From Kaustia mangrovi (lineage in GTDB: Bacteria > Pseudomonadota > Alphaproteobacteria > Rhizobiales > Im1), in NCBI RefSeq assembly GCF_015482775.1, contig NZ_CP058214.1:3462501-3526500 (forward strand): 64,000 bases of DNA, in the 5' to 3' direction. This document shows positions 8,958 through 17,068 of this stretch, piece after piece (position 1 is the stretch's first letter; every line of letters starts with the position of its first letter). The notes below the pieces were generated by a model. The model made no database searches and had not been told where the DNA came from. It was given only the letters and a program-made list of their open reading frames with translations. The translations under genes were made by a program, and so were the position numbers.

Positions 8958-9698
8958 TCAGATGCCGACTATCGGGTCGCCGCCATTGGGGCAGAGGAGC
9001 TGGCCCGTCATGAAGTCGCCCGTGGGCCCGCACAGCACCGCCACCCAGGCGGCGATCTCCTCCGGGCTCGCCGCCCGCGACAGGAGATTCTCGCGCGCCT
9101 CCTCGTCCACCGCCTGCTCGCCATAGGCGAGCGTCATGGCGGTGCGGGTCACGCCGGGCGCTATGGCGTTGGCGAGGATGCCCCAGGGGGCGAATTCGCG
9201 CGCCCACGCCTTGGCCATCGCGATCAGCGCGGCCTTGGCGGCGCAATAATGCGAGGAGCGCTCGAAGCCCACCTGTCCCCTGTTGGATCCGATATTGACG
9301 ATGCGGCCCCAGCGCGCCTCCTTCATGCCCGCAATGCAGGCCCGCATCGCGGCATGGGCGCCCCAGACATGGGTGTTCATCATGCGGTCGAAGGCCGCCC
9401 GGTCGATCTCCTCCAGCGGTGCGTTGTTGCCGGCCACGCCCGCATTGTTCACCAGGATGTGGACGGGTCCCGCATCGGCGACCGCCGCCTTGAGGGCGGC
9501 CTCGTCGGCGACGTCGCAGGCCAGTGCTCTCGCGGCATGGCCGGCCGCCTCGATCTCCGCGACGGCCTGCGAGACGCGGGCGGGATCGATGTCCTGGACG
9601 ATCACCTCCGCGCCATGCGTCGCCAGAGTGTCCGCGCAGGCCCGTCCTATGCCGCTTCCCGCGCCCGTGACCAGCGCGCGGCGCCCGGTCAGTTCCAT
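8958..9698 (-). CDS. Short-chain dehydrogenase/reductase
   Basis: NAD(P)-dependent oxidoreductase of 246 residues with a classical SDR fold. It has the cofactor loop TGAGSGIG (11-18), Asp36 after the second strand (suggesting NAD(H)), CDV (61-63), NNAG (84-87), catalytic Ser138, and Tyr151-x3-Lys155 (YCAAK). The start ATG at 9696-9698 lies inside the end of the tetR gene with a 10-base overlap and a GGAG site, so it is coupled to the regulator. By context it would oxidise an alcohol or reduce a carbonyl in the guanidino/ureido pathway. The substrate cannot be read from sequence. Confidence 0.9.
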   Translation of the reverse strand: MELTGRRALVTGAGSGIGRACADTLATHGAEVIVQDIDPARVSQAVAEIEAAGHAARALACDVADEAALKAAVADAGPVHILVNNAGVAGNNAPLEEIDRAAFDRMMNTHVWGAHAAMRACIAGMKEARWGRIVNIGSNRGQVGFERSSHYCAAKAALIAMAKAWAREFAPWGILANAIAPGVTRTAMTLAYGEQAVDEEARENLLSRAASPEEIAAWVAVLCGPTGDFMTGQLLCPNGGDPIVGI

Positions 9699-10348
9699 TG
9701 CTCCGCTCTCTCCTGTTCCCTGCCGGTTGCCGGATCCGGCGCCGCGCCCCGGAAGACGATGGCGAGCTGGCCGTTGACCCGGGACTTGAGCTCGTCGGCG
9801 GTCACGCTCTCGTCGGCCAGGAAATTCATCCAGTGGAAGGTGCCGATCCCGACGATCAGGCTGGCGAGCGCGTCGGTGTCCACGTCCGCCGCGATCCGGC
9901 CGCGCCTCTGGAAGGCGTTCAGCATGCGTGTGTAGTGGCGGTGCAGGATCTGGTTGAGGCGCATCGCCGTCCTGTGGGCCTCGCCGCCCGGTTCCTCGTA
10001 GAGGGTGCCGAAGATGACGCGCCAGCAGTCGCGGGTGAGGATGCGGGTGCTCTGCACCACGAGCAGGTTCTCGTAGGCGCACACCGCCTCCAGCGGATTG
10101 GCCGGCGGGTTCTTCAGAAGTGCGAGCCGTTCCGGCAGCGCCTGCCGGATATGGCGCACGGCAAGCCCGAGCACGATGTTCCGCTTGGTGGAGAAGTAGT
10201 TGTAGACGGTCGCCGCCGACAGGTTGGCGCGCCGGGCGATGTCGGTCACATGGGTGTCCCGGTAGCCCTTCTCCGCAAACAGGGCCGCGGCGACATCGAG
10301 GATGCGCTCCCACCGTGCCTGCTGCTTGCGTGCGCGAAGGCCTGTCAT
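9689..10348 (-). CDS. TetR/AcrR-family transcriptional regulator
   Basis: Regulator of 219 residues, first gene of the minus-strand operon. The N-terminal TetR helix-turn-helix is clear (about residues 14-60: ILDVAAALFAEKGYRDTHVT, then SAATVYNYFSTKRNIV). The C-terminal ligand-binding half is unlike anything I can name. It faces the plus-strand hydrolase/ABC operon across a 140-base gap that holds a 24-bp imperfect palindrome (10410-10433), a probable operator. One repressor could thus govern both arms of the locus. Confidence 0.9.
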   Translation of the reverse strand: MTGLRARKQQARWERILDVAAALFAEKGYRDTHVTDIARRANLSAATVYNYFSTKRNIVLGLAVRHIRQALPERLALLKNPPANPLEAVCAYENLLVVQSTRILTRDCWRVIFGTLYEEPGGEAHRTAMRLNQILHRHYTRMLNAFQRRGRIAADVDTDALASLIVGIGTFHWMNFLADESVTADELKSRVNGQLAIVFRGAAPDPATGREQERAEQWN

Positions 10349-10409
10349 GTCCGGTCCGGACCCCCTTCCTGTCCTGCTGGGCGACAGTCAATCCCGCGCC
10401 GTAATTTTA

Positions 10410-10433
10410 GTCAACTTCAAAATTGGACTTGAC
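10410..10433. promoter_or_regulatory. Candidate TetR operator (24-bp imperfect palindrome)
   Basis: GTCAACTTCAAA (10410-10421) is matched at 9 of 12 positions by the reverse complement of ATTGGACTTGAC (10422-10433), in an A+T-rich stretch (10403-10440) between the divergent genes. Flanking TTTTAG and CTAAAA (10405-10410 and 10435-10440) extend the symmetry with a slight offset. A TTGACT hexamer on the plus strand (10429-10434) could be a -35 element for the hydrolase operon, though no good -10 follows. Confidence 0.5.
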
Positions 10434-10488
10434 TCTAAAATCCTCTGTGGAAGACTTCCCGGACGGAACAGGGGCGCAAGGGTCATTC

Positions 10489-11184
10489 ATGCTGACAATC
10501 CGGGCAGAGCCGTATCCGTTTCCCCATGACGGGCTTGCCCGCGAGGCGACCGCCCTGGTCGTCGTCGACATGCAGCGCGACTTCCTCGAGCCTGAGGGCT
10601 ATCTGGCCGCGCTCGGCGGCGATATCGACGGGACGCGCGTTGCCATTCCAGGCGTGCGTCGCCTGCTGGATGCGGCCCGCGAGGCCGGTCTCTTCATCGT
10701 CCACACCCGGCAGGGCTACCGGCGCGACCTCAGCGACCTGCCGGCCCACAAGGCCTGGCGCGCGAACCATTTCGGTAGCGGCGTGGGTCGGGAAGGGCCG
10801 CTCGGTCGGGTTCTCGTGCGCGGCGAGCCCGGTTGGGAGATCGTGCCGGAACTCGCGCCGGCCGATGGCGAGGCGGTCGTCGACAAGAGCGCCAACGGGC
10901 CGTTCCACGACACCGATCTCGACACCGTGCTGCGGATCCGCGGTATTCGCCATCTGATCGTCTGCGGTATCACCACAGACTGCTGCGTCCATGCCACGGT
11001 GCGCGATGGCAATGACCGCGGCTATCAATGCCTGCTCGTCTCCGACGCCTGCGGGTCGGGCGACCGGCGCGCCCACGAGGCCGCCGTCTATCTGATGACG
11101 GTGGAGGGCGGCGTGCTCGGCGCGACGGCGACGGTTGCCGATGTCGGTTCCGCGCTCGCCCGGCTGACGGAGAGCGCGGCATGA
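10489..11184 (+). CDS. Isochorismatase-like cysteine hydrolase, biuret-hydrolase/RutB-like
   Basis: Cysteine hydrolase of 231 residues that would cut a carbamoyl or ureido amide. The catalytic triad is visible: Asp27 (VVVDMQRDF), Lys133 (VVDKSANG) and Cys166 (GITTDCCVHAT). The N-terminus AEPYPFPHDG and the blocks LPAHKAW and RGEPGWEIVPEL closely resemble rhizobial biuret hydrolase as I remember it. Where that enzyme has a glutamine in KMQGGVFG, this one has Glu206 (TVEGGVLG), so the substrate may differ. The ATG at 10489 is preferred over an in-frame start at 10423, which lies inside the probable operator. Its stop overlaps the next start as ATGA. Confidence 0.85.
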   Translation: MLTIRAEPYPFPHDGLAREATALVVVDMQRDFLEPEGYLAALGGDIDGTRVAIPGVRRLLDAAREAGLFIVHTRQGYRRDLSDLPAHKAWRANHFGSGVGREGPLGRVLVRGEPGWEIVPELAPADGEAVVDKSANGPFHDTDLDTVLRIRGIRHLIVCGITTDCCVHATVRDGNDRGYQCLLVSDACGSGDRRAHEAAVYLMTVEGGVLGATATVADVGSALARLTESAA

Positions 11185-11939
11185 GCGGCGGCGGGCTGGC
11201 CGTGCGGGATCGCTGGTTCGAGCGCCGGCCGGTCGAGCCGGGCCTCACGCTCTATCGCGAGCCGGCGGTCCACAAATGGTTCCGCGCCAATATCTGGTAT
11301 GTCCGGGGCCGCGATCTCGACCTCCTGGTCGATGCGGGAATGGGCATCGCGCCCCTGCGCCCGGCGCTGGAGGAGATGGACGACAGGCCGGTGCTCGCGC
11401 TCGCCACCCATGGCCATGTCGACCATATGGGCGGACTCCACGAATTCGACCGGCGCGCGATCCACGGTGCCGACGCCGCGGCGCTCGAAGGCGACGACGG
11501 CGTGCATCTCGGCCCCTTCTTCCGCGACACGCCGGAGGCAGTGACGGCCCTGCCGGAGTCCGGATGGCGGCTCGCGGCCTTCACGGTCGAGGCGAGGCCA
11601 GCCACACGGATCCTGCGCGATGGTGATACAATCGATCTCGGCGACCGGCGCTTGGCCGTGGTGCACCTGCCCGGCCATTCGCCGGGATCCGTCGGGCTTG
11701 TGGACGAGCGGTCCGGCGACTTCTTCTCCGGCGACGTGATTTATGACGGCCGGCTGCTCGACGACCTGCCGCGCTCGGACCCGGCGCGCTACGAGAACAC
11801 GATGGACCGGCTGCGGGAACTGCCGGTGCGCAGGGGGCTTGGCGGCCACGGCCCGATCTTCGACCGGGCGCGCATGATCGATCTCGTCGAGGACTATCTC
11901 GCAGGCCGTCGGGCCATGGGATGTCCCGGAGGGCATTGA
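11181..11939 (+). CDS. MBL-fold metallo-hydrolase
   Basis: Metallo-beta-lactamase-fold hydrolase of 252 residues. It carries the full zinc motif THGHVDH (His77, His79, Asp81, His82), a further histidine in LPGHSPGS, the bridging aspartate in FSGDVIYDG and a late GGHG. No signal peptide is seen, so it should be cytoplasmic. The ATG overlaps the stop of the cysteine-hydrolase gene by ATGA. In this operon it might open a lactone, lactam or hydantoin ring or cleave a thioester; the fold alone does not decide. Confidence 0.85.
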   Translation: MSGGGLAVRDRWFERRPVEPGLTLYREPAVHKWFRANIWYVRGRDLDLLVDAGMGIAPLRPALEEMDDRPVLALATHGHVDHMGGLHEFDRRAIHGADAAALEGDDGVHLGPFFRDTPEAVTALPESGWRLAAFTVEARPATRILRDGDTIDLGDRRLAVVHLPGHSPGSVGLVDERSGDFFSGDVIYDGRLLDDLPRSDPARYENTMDRLRELPVRRGLGGHGPIFDRARMIDLVEDYLAGRRAMGCPGGH

Positions 11940-11988
11940 TCGGGGGTGGAGTTCAACAAGGCCTCTGAGAGGCGATGGAGGGAGTAGG

Positions 11989-13113
11989 ATGACTGGCAAG
12001 ACAATCAATGACGACCTGATAGACCTCGCCCGCCAGGAGGTGGCGAAGGGCCGGATGGGCCGGCGCGATTTCGTCCGGCTGTGCCTTGCCGCCGGCATCG
12101 CGCCGGTGGCCGCCAGCAGCGGCCTGTTCTCCGCGCGCGACGCTCTGGCGCAGGCCAACGAGATCGTGCTCGCCAATTTCGGCGGCGATGCCGTCAAGGC
12201 CATGGGCGAGGCGTGGGGCGAGCCCTTCACGGCGGATACCGGCACGCCGGTGATCGTCGACGGCGCCACGCCGCTGGCCGGCAAGATCAAGGCGATGGTC
12301 GAATCCGGCAATGTCGTCTGGGACGTGTGCGACGGCGATGGATTCCTGTGCAACCAGCTCGGCTTCCAGGACCTGCTCGACGAGGTCGACTATTCCATCG
12401 TCGACAAGTCCATGGTGCGCGACGGCTGGGCCTATCAGCACGGCATCGCGAACTACACCTACAGTTTCGTGCTCGCCTACGACAAGACGCTGTTCCCGGA
12501 CCGGCCGCCGACCTACAAGGACTTCTTCGACACGAAGACCTATCCGGGCAAGCGCACCATGTGGAAATACCAGATGGGCGCGATGGAAGCCTGCCTCCTG
12601 GCCGACGGCGTGCCGCCGGAGGAGCTCTACCCGGCCGATGTGGACCGCGCCATCGCCAAGGCCAAGACGCTGGGCGACGACCTGATCTTCTGGGAATCGG
12701 GCGCCTCCAGCCAGCAGATGCTCATGACCGGCGAGGTCGTCATGGGCAATATCTGGAACACGCGCTCGAGCGTCCTCGAACGCGACACGGACGGGCGCAT
12801 CACCTGGACGTGGAACGACGGGCTGTTCTGCCACTCCTCCTTCGTGATGCCCAAGGGCCACAAGGCGGGCGCGGAGATCACCAACAAGTTCCTCGCTTCC
12901 TCGCTCATCCCGGAGCGTCAGATCGAGCTCCTGAAGCTGCTCGGCAACGGACCGAGCAATCCGGCCGCATCCGCCATGCTCAAGGGCGATCTGGTCCGGA
13001 TCGATCCCGGCCATCCCGACAATGTCGCCAAGCAGGTCACCCGCAGCGAGGCGTGGTACGAGAAGAACTACGACGACGCGCTGGCGAAGTGGCTCGACGG
13101 CATTTCGAGCTGA
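11989..13113 (+). CDS. Tat-exported extracellular solute-binding protein, polyamine (PotD) type
   Basis: Binding protein of 374 residues for the following ABC importer. The twin-arginine signal GRRDFVRLCLAAGIAP (about residues 23-38), with an Ala-rich stretch ending near DALAQA, indicates export in folded form. The mature part starts NEIVLANFGGD, as in spermidine/putrescine-type binding proteins. GGAGGGAGTAGG before the ATG is a strong ribosome-binding site. Substrates of this family are usually cationic (polyamines, opines, guanidino compounds), which fits the hydrolases upstream. A perfect 9-bp hairpin follows it. Confidence 0.9.
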   Translation: MTGKTINDDLIDLARQEVAKGRMGRRDFVRLCLAAGIAPVAASSGLFSARDALAQANEIVLANFGGDAVKAMGEAWGEPFTADTGTPVIVDGATPLAGKIKAMVESGNVVWDVCDGDGFLCNQLGFQDLLDEVDYSIVDKSMVRDGWAYQHGIANYTYSFVLAYDKTLFPDRPPTYKDFFDTKTYPGKRTMWKYQMGAMEACLLADGVPPEELYPADVDRAIAKAKTLGDDLIFWESGASSQQMLMTGEVVMGNIWNTRSSVLERDTDGRITWTWNDGLFCHSSFVMPKGHKAGAEITNKFLASSLIPERQIELLKLLGNGPSNPAASAMLKGDLVRIDPGHPDNVAKQVTRSEAWYEKNYDDALAKWLDGISS

Positions 13114-13126
13114 CGCACTCTGCGGA

Positions 13127-13150
13127 GCGGCCGGGTCGGTGCCCGGCCGC
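13127..13150 (+). terminator. Intercistronic hairpin after the binding-protein gene
   Basis: GCGGCCGGG (13127-13135) and CCCGGCCGC (13142-13150) form a perfect 9-bp stem with a 6-base loop, 13 bases after the stop codon. No T-run follows. It probably separates expression of the binding protein from the permeases by mRNA stabilisation or partial termination. Confidence 0.6.
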
Positions 13151-13254
13151 GTCCCTTACCGGCTCGATCGGTCTGCGCTCGGGCGGACTCGCCTGGGTGC
13201 GGAAAAGTTGATCGGTCTCAAAGTGTTGGAGCAAGGGCAGGCGGCGCGCATATC

Positions 13255-14079
13255 ATGCGATCCTATTACGGCTTCGTTCTTCCGGCGATCGTGCTCGTCG
13301 CCGCGATGTTCCTCGTCCCGCTCGGCTGGATGGTGCTGATCTCGTTCGAGGCGCCCGGCAGCTTCACCCTCCACTGGTATCGCGAGATCGTCACCTCCGA
13401 CGGCATCCGGAACATGCTGTGGACGACATTCCGCATCGTCACCGTCACAACGGCGATCGCACTGGCGCTCGGCTATCTGGTCGCCTTCGCCATGGCCCAT
13501 ATGGGCGAGCGCCAGCGCCTGTTCCTGACGCTGTTCGTGCTGGTACCGTTCTGGCTTTCGGTGCTCGCCCGCGCACTCTCCTGGCTCATCCTCCTGCGCC
13601 ATAACGGGCTCATCAACGAGGGGCTGATGGGGGCCGGGCTGATCGACCGGCCATTGTCGCTGGTGCGCAACGAGACCGGGGTGATCATCGGCATGGTCCA
13701 CTTCCTCATCCCCTATGCGGTGTTCCCGCTCTTCGCCGCGATGACGAGCTTCGACGGGCGGCTCATCATGGCCGCGCGCAGCGTGGGCGCGTCGAGCTGG
13801 AGGGCCTTCGTGGACATCTATCTGCCGCTTACCCTGCCGGCGCTGTTCGGCGCGGGGCTCCTGGTCTACATCTTCGGGCTCGGCTTCTTCGTGACGCCCG
13901 CCATTCTCGGCGGCGGGCGCGTGGTCATGCTGTCGGAGTATGTCAGCGTCTCGGTGCTGCAGACGCTGCGCTGGTCGCTTGCCGGCGCGCTTTCCATGGT
14001 GCTCCTGATCTCCACCGTGGCACTCGTCTACCTGATCGGCCGGGTCGTCGGGCTCAAGCGCATAACGGGGATGGCGTGA
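13255..14079 (+). CDS. ABC importer permease, PotB type
   Basis: Inner-membrane permease of 274 residues with about six hydrophobic segments and the binding-protein-dependent transport domain. It opens with a membrane helix (YYGFVLPAIVLVAAMFLVPL) and has the EAA-type loop around MAARSVGASSWRAFVDIYLPL. It is the first of two permeases, and its stop overlaps the start of the second by one base. The ribosome-binding site before the ATG is weak, which adds to the expected lower expression relative to the binding protein. Confidence 0.9.
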   Translation: MRSYYGFVLPAIVLVAAMFLVPLGWMVLISFEAPGSFTLHWYREIVTSDGIRNMLWTTFRIVTVTTAIALALGYLVAFAMAHMGERQRLFLTLFVLVPFWLSVLARALSWLILLRHNGLINEGLMGAGLIDRPLSLVRNETGVIIGMVHFLIPYAVFPLFAAMTSFDGRLIMAARSVGASSWRAFVDIYLPLTLPALFGAGLLVYIFGLGFFVTPAILGGGRVVMLSEYVSVSVLQTLRWSLAGALSMVLLISTVALVYLIGRVVGLKRITGMA

Positions 14080-14882
14080 TGGAACTGTCGGCCCGCGCGA
14101 GACGGCTTGTGGCGGCGGCGGCCTGGCTCGTCGCCCTGTTCCTGATGCTGCCGGGCTTCGTGACGATCCCCGTGGCGCTCAACGACACGCGGTTCATGGC
14201 GATGCCGAAGGATGGCCTGTCGCTGCGCCATTTCGAGACTCTGTTCACCGATGCGGGCTGGCTGTCGAGCTTCGCCGACAGCGCCACCATCGCCGCCAGC
14301 GCGACCGTGCTCGCAGTGTTCCTCGGCACCTTGTGCGCCATCGGCCTGTGGCGGATCGGCGGGCGGATCGGCGCGATCTGCGGGGCCATCGCGGTCACGC
14401 CGATGATCATGCCGCCGGTCGTCTCCGCGCTCGCCATGTACCGGCTATGGGTGGAGCTCTATCTCTACGACACATGGCCGGGGGTGGTGATCGCCCACAC
14501 CATCATCGCGCTGCCCTATGTGGTGATCACGGCGAGCACCTCGCTCGCGCTCGTCGACCCGCGGCTGGAACAGGCCGCGCGCAGCCTCGGGGCATCGCCC
14601 TGGCGATCCGCCTTCGAGATCATCCTGCCCAATATCAGGGGCGGCGTGCTGACCGGCGCGATCTTCGCCTTCATCATCTCCTGGGACGAGATCGTGGTCA
14701 CGCTGTTCGTCTCGACCCGGGCCGTCTACACGCTGCCGCGGCGCATGTGGGACGGCATCCGCGAGAATGTCGACCCGACCGTGGCCGCGGTGGCCGTCGT
14801 GCTGATGGTCATGACCACGCTCGCCGTCGGTATCGCCATGGCCTATTCGGGCCGCAAGGCCGCGCGCGGCGGCGAGAGCTAA
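14079..14882 (+). CDS. ABC importer permease, PotC type
   Basis: Second permease, 267 residues, with six predicted membrane helices. The EAA loop reads LEQAARSLGASPWRSAFEII and is followed by ISWDEIVVTLFVST, a typical PotC-type C-terminal region. The ATG at 14079 directly follows the upstream stop in a TGATG junction; a GTG one codon earlier is also possible. It would pair with the PotB-type permease and the ATPase at 15849. Confidence 0.9.
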   Translation: MELSARARRLVAAAAWLVALFLMLPGFVTIPVALNDTRFMAMPKDGLSLRHFETLFTDAGWLSSFADSATIAASATVLAVFLGTLCAIGLWRIGGRIGAICGAIAVTPMIMPPVVSALAMYRLWVELYLYDTWPGVVIAHTIIALPYVVITASTSLALVDPRLEQAARSLGASPWRSAFEIILPNIRGGVLTGAIFAFIISWDEIVVTLFVSTRAVYTLPRRMWDGIRENVDPTVAAVAVVLMVMTTLAVGIAMAYSGRKAARGGES

Positions 14883-14912
14883 CCGGAAAACAGGGATAAC
14901 AAGCAGATCGTC

Positions 14913-15833
14913 ATGGTCCTGAACCTCATCTCGAACCCGCCGCCCTGGCCTGGAGACGCGCGCTGCGCGGTCGCCTTCACCTTCGACATGGATGCCGAAA
15001 GCCTCCTGCATCTCTATCACCGGGAGGCGGCGCCGGGGCTCATCGGCACGAGCGCGACGCTCAGATACGGGCCGCGCATCGCGGTGCCGCGCCTCGTGGA
15101 GATCGCGCGTCATACAGGTATCAAGCTGACCGGCTACGTGCCCGGCTGGTGCGTGGAGACCTATCCCGACGCCATTGCGGGTCTCGTGGAGGGCGGCCAC
15201 GAGATCGGCCATCACGGCTGGCTGCACGAGAAGCCCAACACGCTCTCCCGCGAGGACGAGGAACGGGTGCTCCTGCGCGGGATCGAGGCCATCGAGGCGG
15301 CGACAGGCACGCGCCCCCGGGGATATCGCGCGCCGTCCTACGCCATGTCGGAACACACGCTCGACCTGCTGGTCGAGCACGGGTTTTCCTATGACAGCTC
15401 GCTGGTTGGCGACGACGTGCCCTATCTCGTCTCCGGCGCGCGCGGCCGGCTCGTGGAGCTGCCCTCCGACTACGCGCTCGACGACTGGCCGCAATATGTG
15501 CACATGAAGGAGTTCGGCTGCACCATGCCGATCCGCTCGCCGGAACGCGCCCTGGAGGTGTTCCGGGCGGAGTTCGACGCGGCCTGGACCCATGGCGGGC
15601 TTTGGGTCAGCATCTTCCATCCCTTCGTGTCGGGCCGTTTGGCGCGGGCCGAGGCGCTCCTCGGGCTCATCGCGTACATGCAGGAGAAGGGCGGTGTCTG
15701 GTTCGCCACCATGGCGGAGATCGCCGAGCATATAGAGGGGCTGGTCGAGACCGGGCAATGGCATCCGCGCGAGGAGCGGCTGCCCTTCTGGCGCGAGCCC
15801 GTCGCCCCGCTCGTCACCCCGCGCGAAAGCTGA
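14913..15833 (+). CDS. Polysaccharide-deacetylase/PuuE (allantoinase)-family hydrolase
   Basis: NodB-fold metal hydrolase of 306 residues. The metal site is visible: AFTFDMDAE (Asp25 and Asp27) and GHEIGHHGWLHE (His101 and His105), then GYRAPSY (137-143). No signal peptide is present, so a cytoplasmic small-molecule amidase is more likely than a cell-wall deacetylase. The closest described relatives are metal-independent allantoinase PuuE and similar C-N hydrolases. Its place between the permeases and the ATPase of a polyamine-type importer supports a role on an imported cyclic or linear amide. The start codon has no strong ribosome-binding site. Confidence 0.8.
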   Translation: MVLNLISNPPPWPGDARCAVAFTFDMDAESLLHLYHREAAPGLIGTSATLRYGPRIAVPRLVEIARHTGIKLTGYVPGWCVETYPDAIAGLVEGGHEIGHHGWLHEKPNTLSREDEERVLLRGIEAIEAATGTRPRGYRAPSYAMSEHTLDLLVEHGFSYDSSLVGDDVPYLVSGARGRLVELPSDYALDDWPQYVHMKEFGCTMPIRSPERALEVFRAEFDAAWTHGGLWVSIFHPFVSGRLARAEALLGLIAYMQEKGGVWFATMAEIAEHIEGLVETGQWHPREERLPFWREPVAPLVTPRES

Positions 15834-15848
15834 GGCAGGCGGTGCCCC

Positions 15849-16940
15849 ATGTCGAAGAGTGAGCAACACGCCGTTTCCCTGCGGAACGTGACCAAGGCCT
15901 ACGGTACGATCCGGGCCATGGACGATGTGAGCCTCGATGTCGCGCCGGGCGAGTTCCTGAGCCTGCTCGGGCCGTCGGGTTCCGGCAAGTCCACCATCCT
16001 CATGGCGATTGCGGGCTTCGTGAAACCCGATGGCGGGGACATCCTGCTCGACGGGCGCTCGGTGACGGCCCTGCCGCCGGAGGCGCGCAATTTCGGCGTG
16101 GTGTTCCAGGGCTATGCGCTCTTTCCGCATATGACGGTCGCGGAGAATGTCGGCTATCCGTTGAAACTGCGGAAGGTCGGCAAGGCCGATATCCGGGAAC
16201 GCGTCGCCCGGGTGCTCGACCAGGTCCATCTCACCGCCTTCGCCGAGCGCTATCCCCGCCAGCTCTCCGGCGGCCAGCAGCAGCGCGTGGCGCTCGCCCG
16301 CGCGCTGGTCTTCGAGCCGTCGGTGATCCTCCTGGACGAGCCGCTGTCCGCCCTCGACAAGAAGCTCAGGGCGGAGCTCCAGCTCGAGCTCAAGGCGCTC
16401 CATGCCCGGCTCGGCATGACCTTCATCAACGTCACCCACGACCAGGAGGAGGCGATGACCATGTCGGACCGGATCGTCATACTCCATGAGGGCCGAATCC
16501 AGCAGATCGGCGCGCCGGAAAGCCTCTATCGCTATCCCGCCACGCGCTTCGTGGCCGACTTCCTGGGCCGGGCGAATTTCCTCGAAGGCGAGGTCGCGGG
16601 CGTCTCCGGCGGCATCGTCGCCGTGCGCCACGGCGATGCGGAGGTGCGCGTTCCGCAGCCGGAAGGCGGCGCGGCGGAGGGCCGGTGCCTGATCGCGCTG
16701 CGGCCGGAGCGGATCGCCATTACCCGTGGCACCGCGGCAGTGGACGAGGGGCAGAACAGCCTTGCCTGCACCGTGCTTTCCGCGATCTTCACCGGGTCCC
16801 AGGTCCTCTATCAGGTGGAGACGGCCTTCGGCGAGTTGCTGGTGCTGCAACCCTCCTTCGGCGCGAGCGCGACGGTCGAGGCGGGGACCCCGGCGGTCCT
16901 TGCATGGCCGCTCGATGCCGGTGTGATCGTGACCCCGTGA
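15849..16940 (+). CDS. ABC importer ATPase, PotA type
   Basis: ATPase of 363 residues for the polyamine-type importer. It has Walker A (GPSGSGKST), Q-loop (FQGYALFPHMT), signature LSGGQQQR, Walker B (VILLDEPLSALD) and an H-loop in VTHDQEEAMTMSDR. A C-terminal TOBE-type regulatory domain covers roughly residues 275-360. It lies 15 bases after the deacetylase gene, whose stop region provides a purine-rich ribosome-binding site. It closes the plus-strand operon that starts at 10489. Confidence 0.93.
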   Translation: MSKSEQHAVSLRNVTKAYGTIRAMDDVSLDVAPGEFLSLLGPSGSGKSTILMAIAGFVKPDGGDILLDGRSVTALPPEARNFGVVFQGYALFPHMTVAENVGYPLKLRKVGKADIRERVARVLDQVHLTAFAERYPRQLSGGQQQRVALARALVFEPSVILLDEPLSALDKKLRAELQLELKALHARLGMTFINVTHDQEEAMTMSDRIVILHEGRIQQIGAPESLYRYPATRFVADFLGRANFLEGEVAGVSGGIVAVRHGDAEVRVPQPEGGAAEGRCLIALRPERIAITRGTAAVDEGQNSLACTVLSAIFTGSQVLYQVETAFGELLVLQPSFGASATVEAGTPAVLAWPLDAGVIVTP

Positions 16941-17068
16941 CGGCGTCGCCGGGTTTTTCTCAGGGTGGAAGAGATCGGGCAAGTTGGCGTTGACGGTGCG
17001 CGCTGGTCCCGCCAAGAGAGATCTGTGCGCATCGCCAACGACAAGACAGACGATGGGGGAGATTGCCT

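Noticed and set aside
10349-10488. Possible guanidine riboswitch in the divergent gap of the guanidino/ureido locus
   Set aside because: None of the conserved ykkC-type blocks (such as ACGR repeats in the right setting) could be found; the gap is better explained by an operator palindrome.
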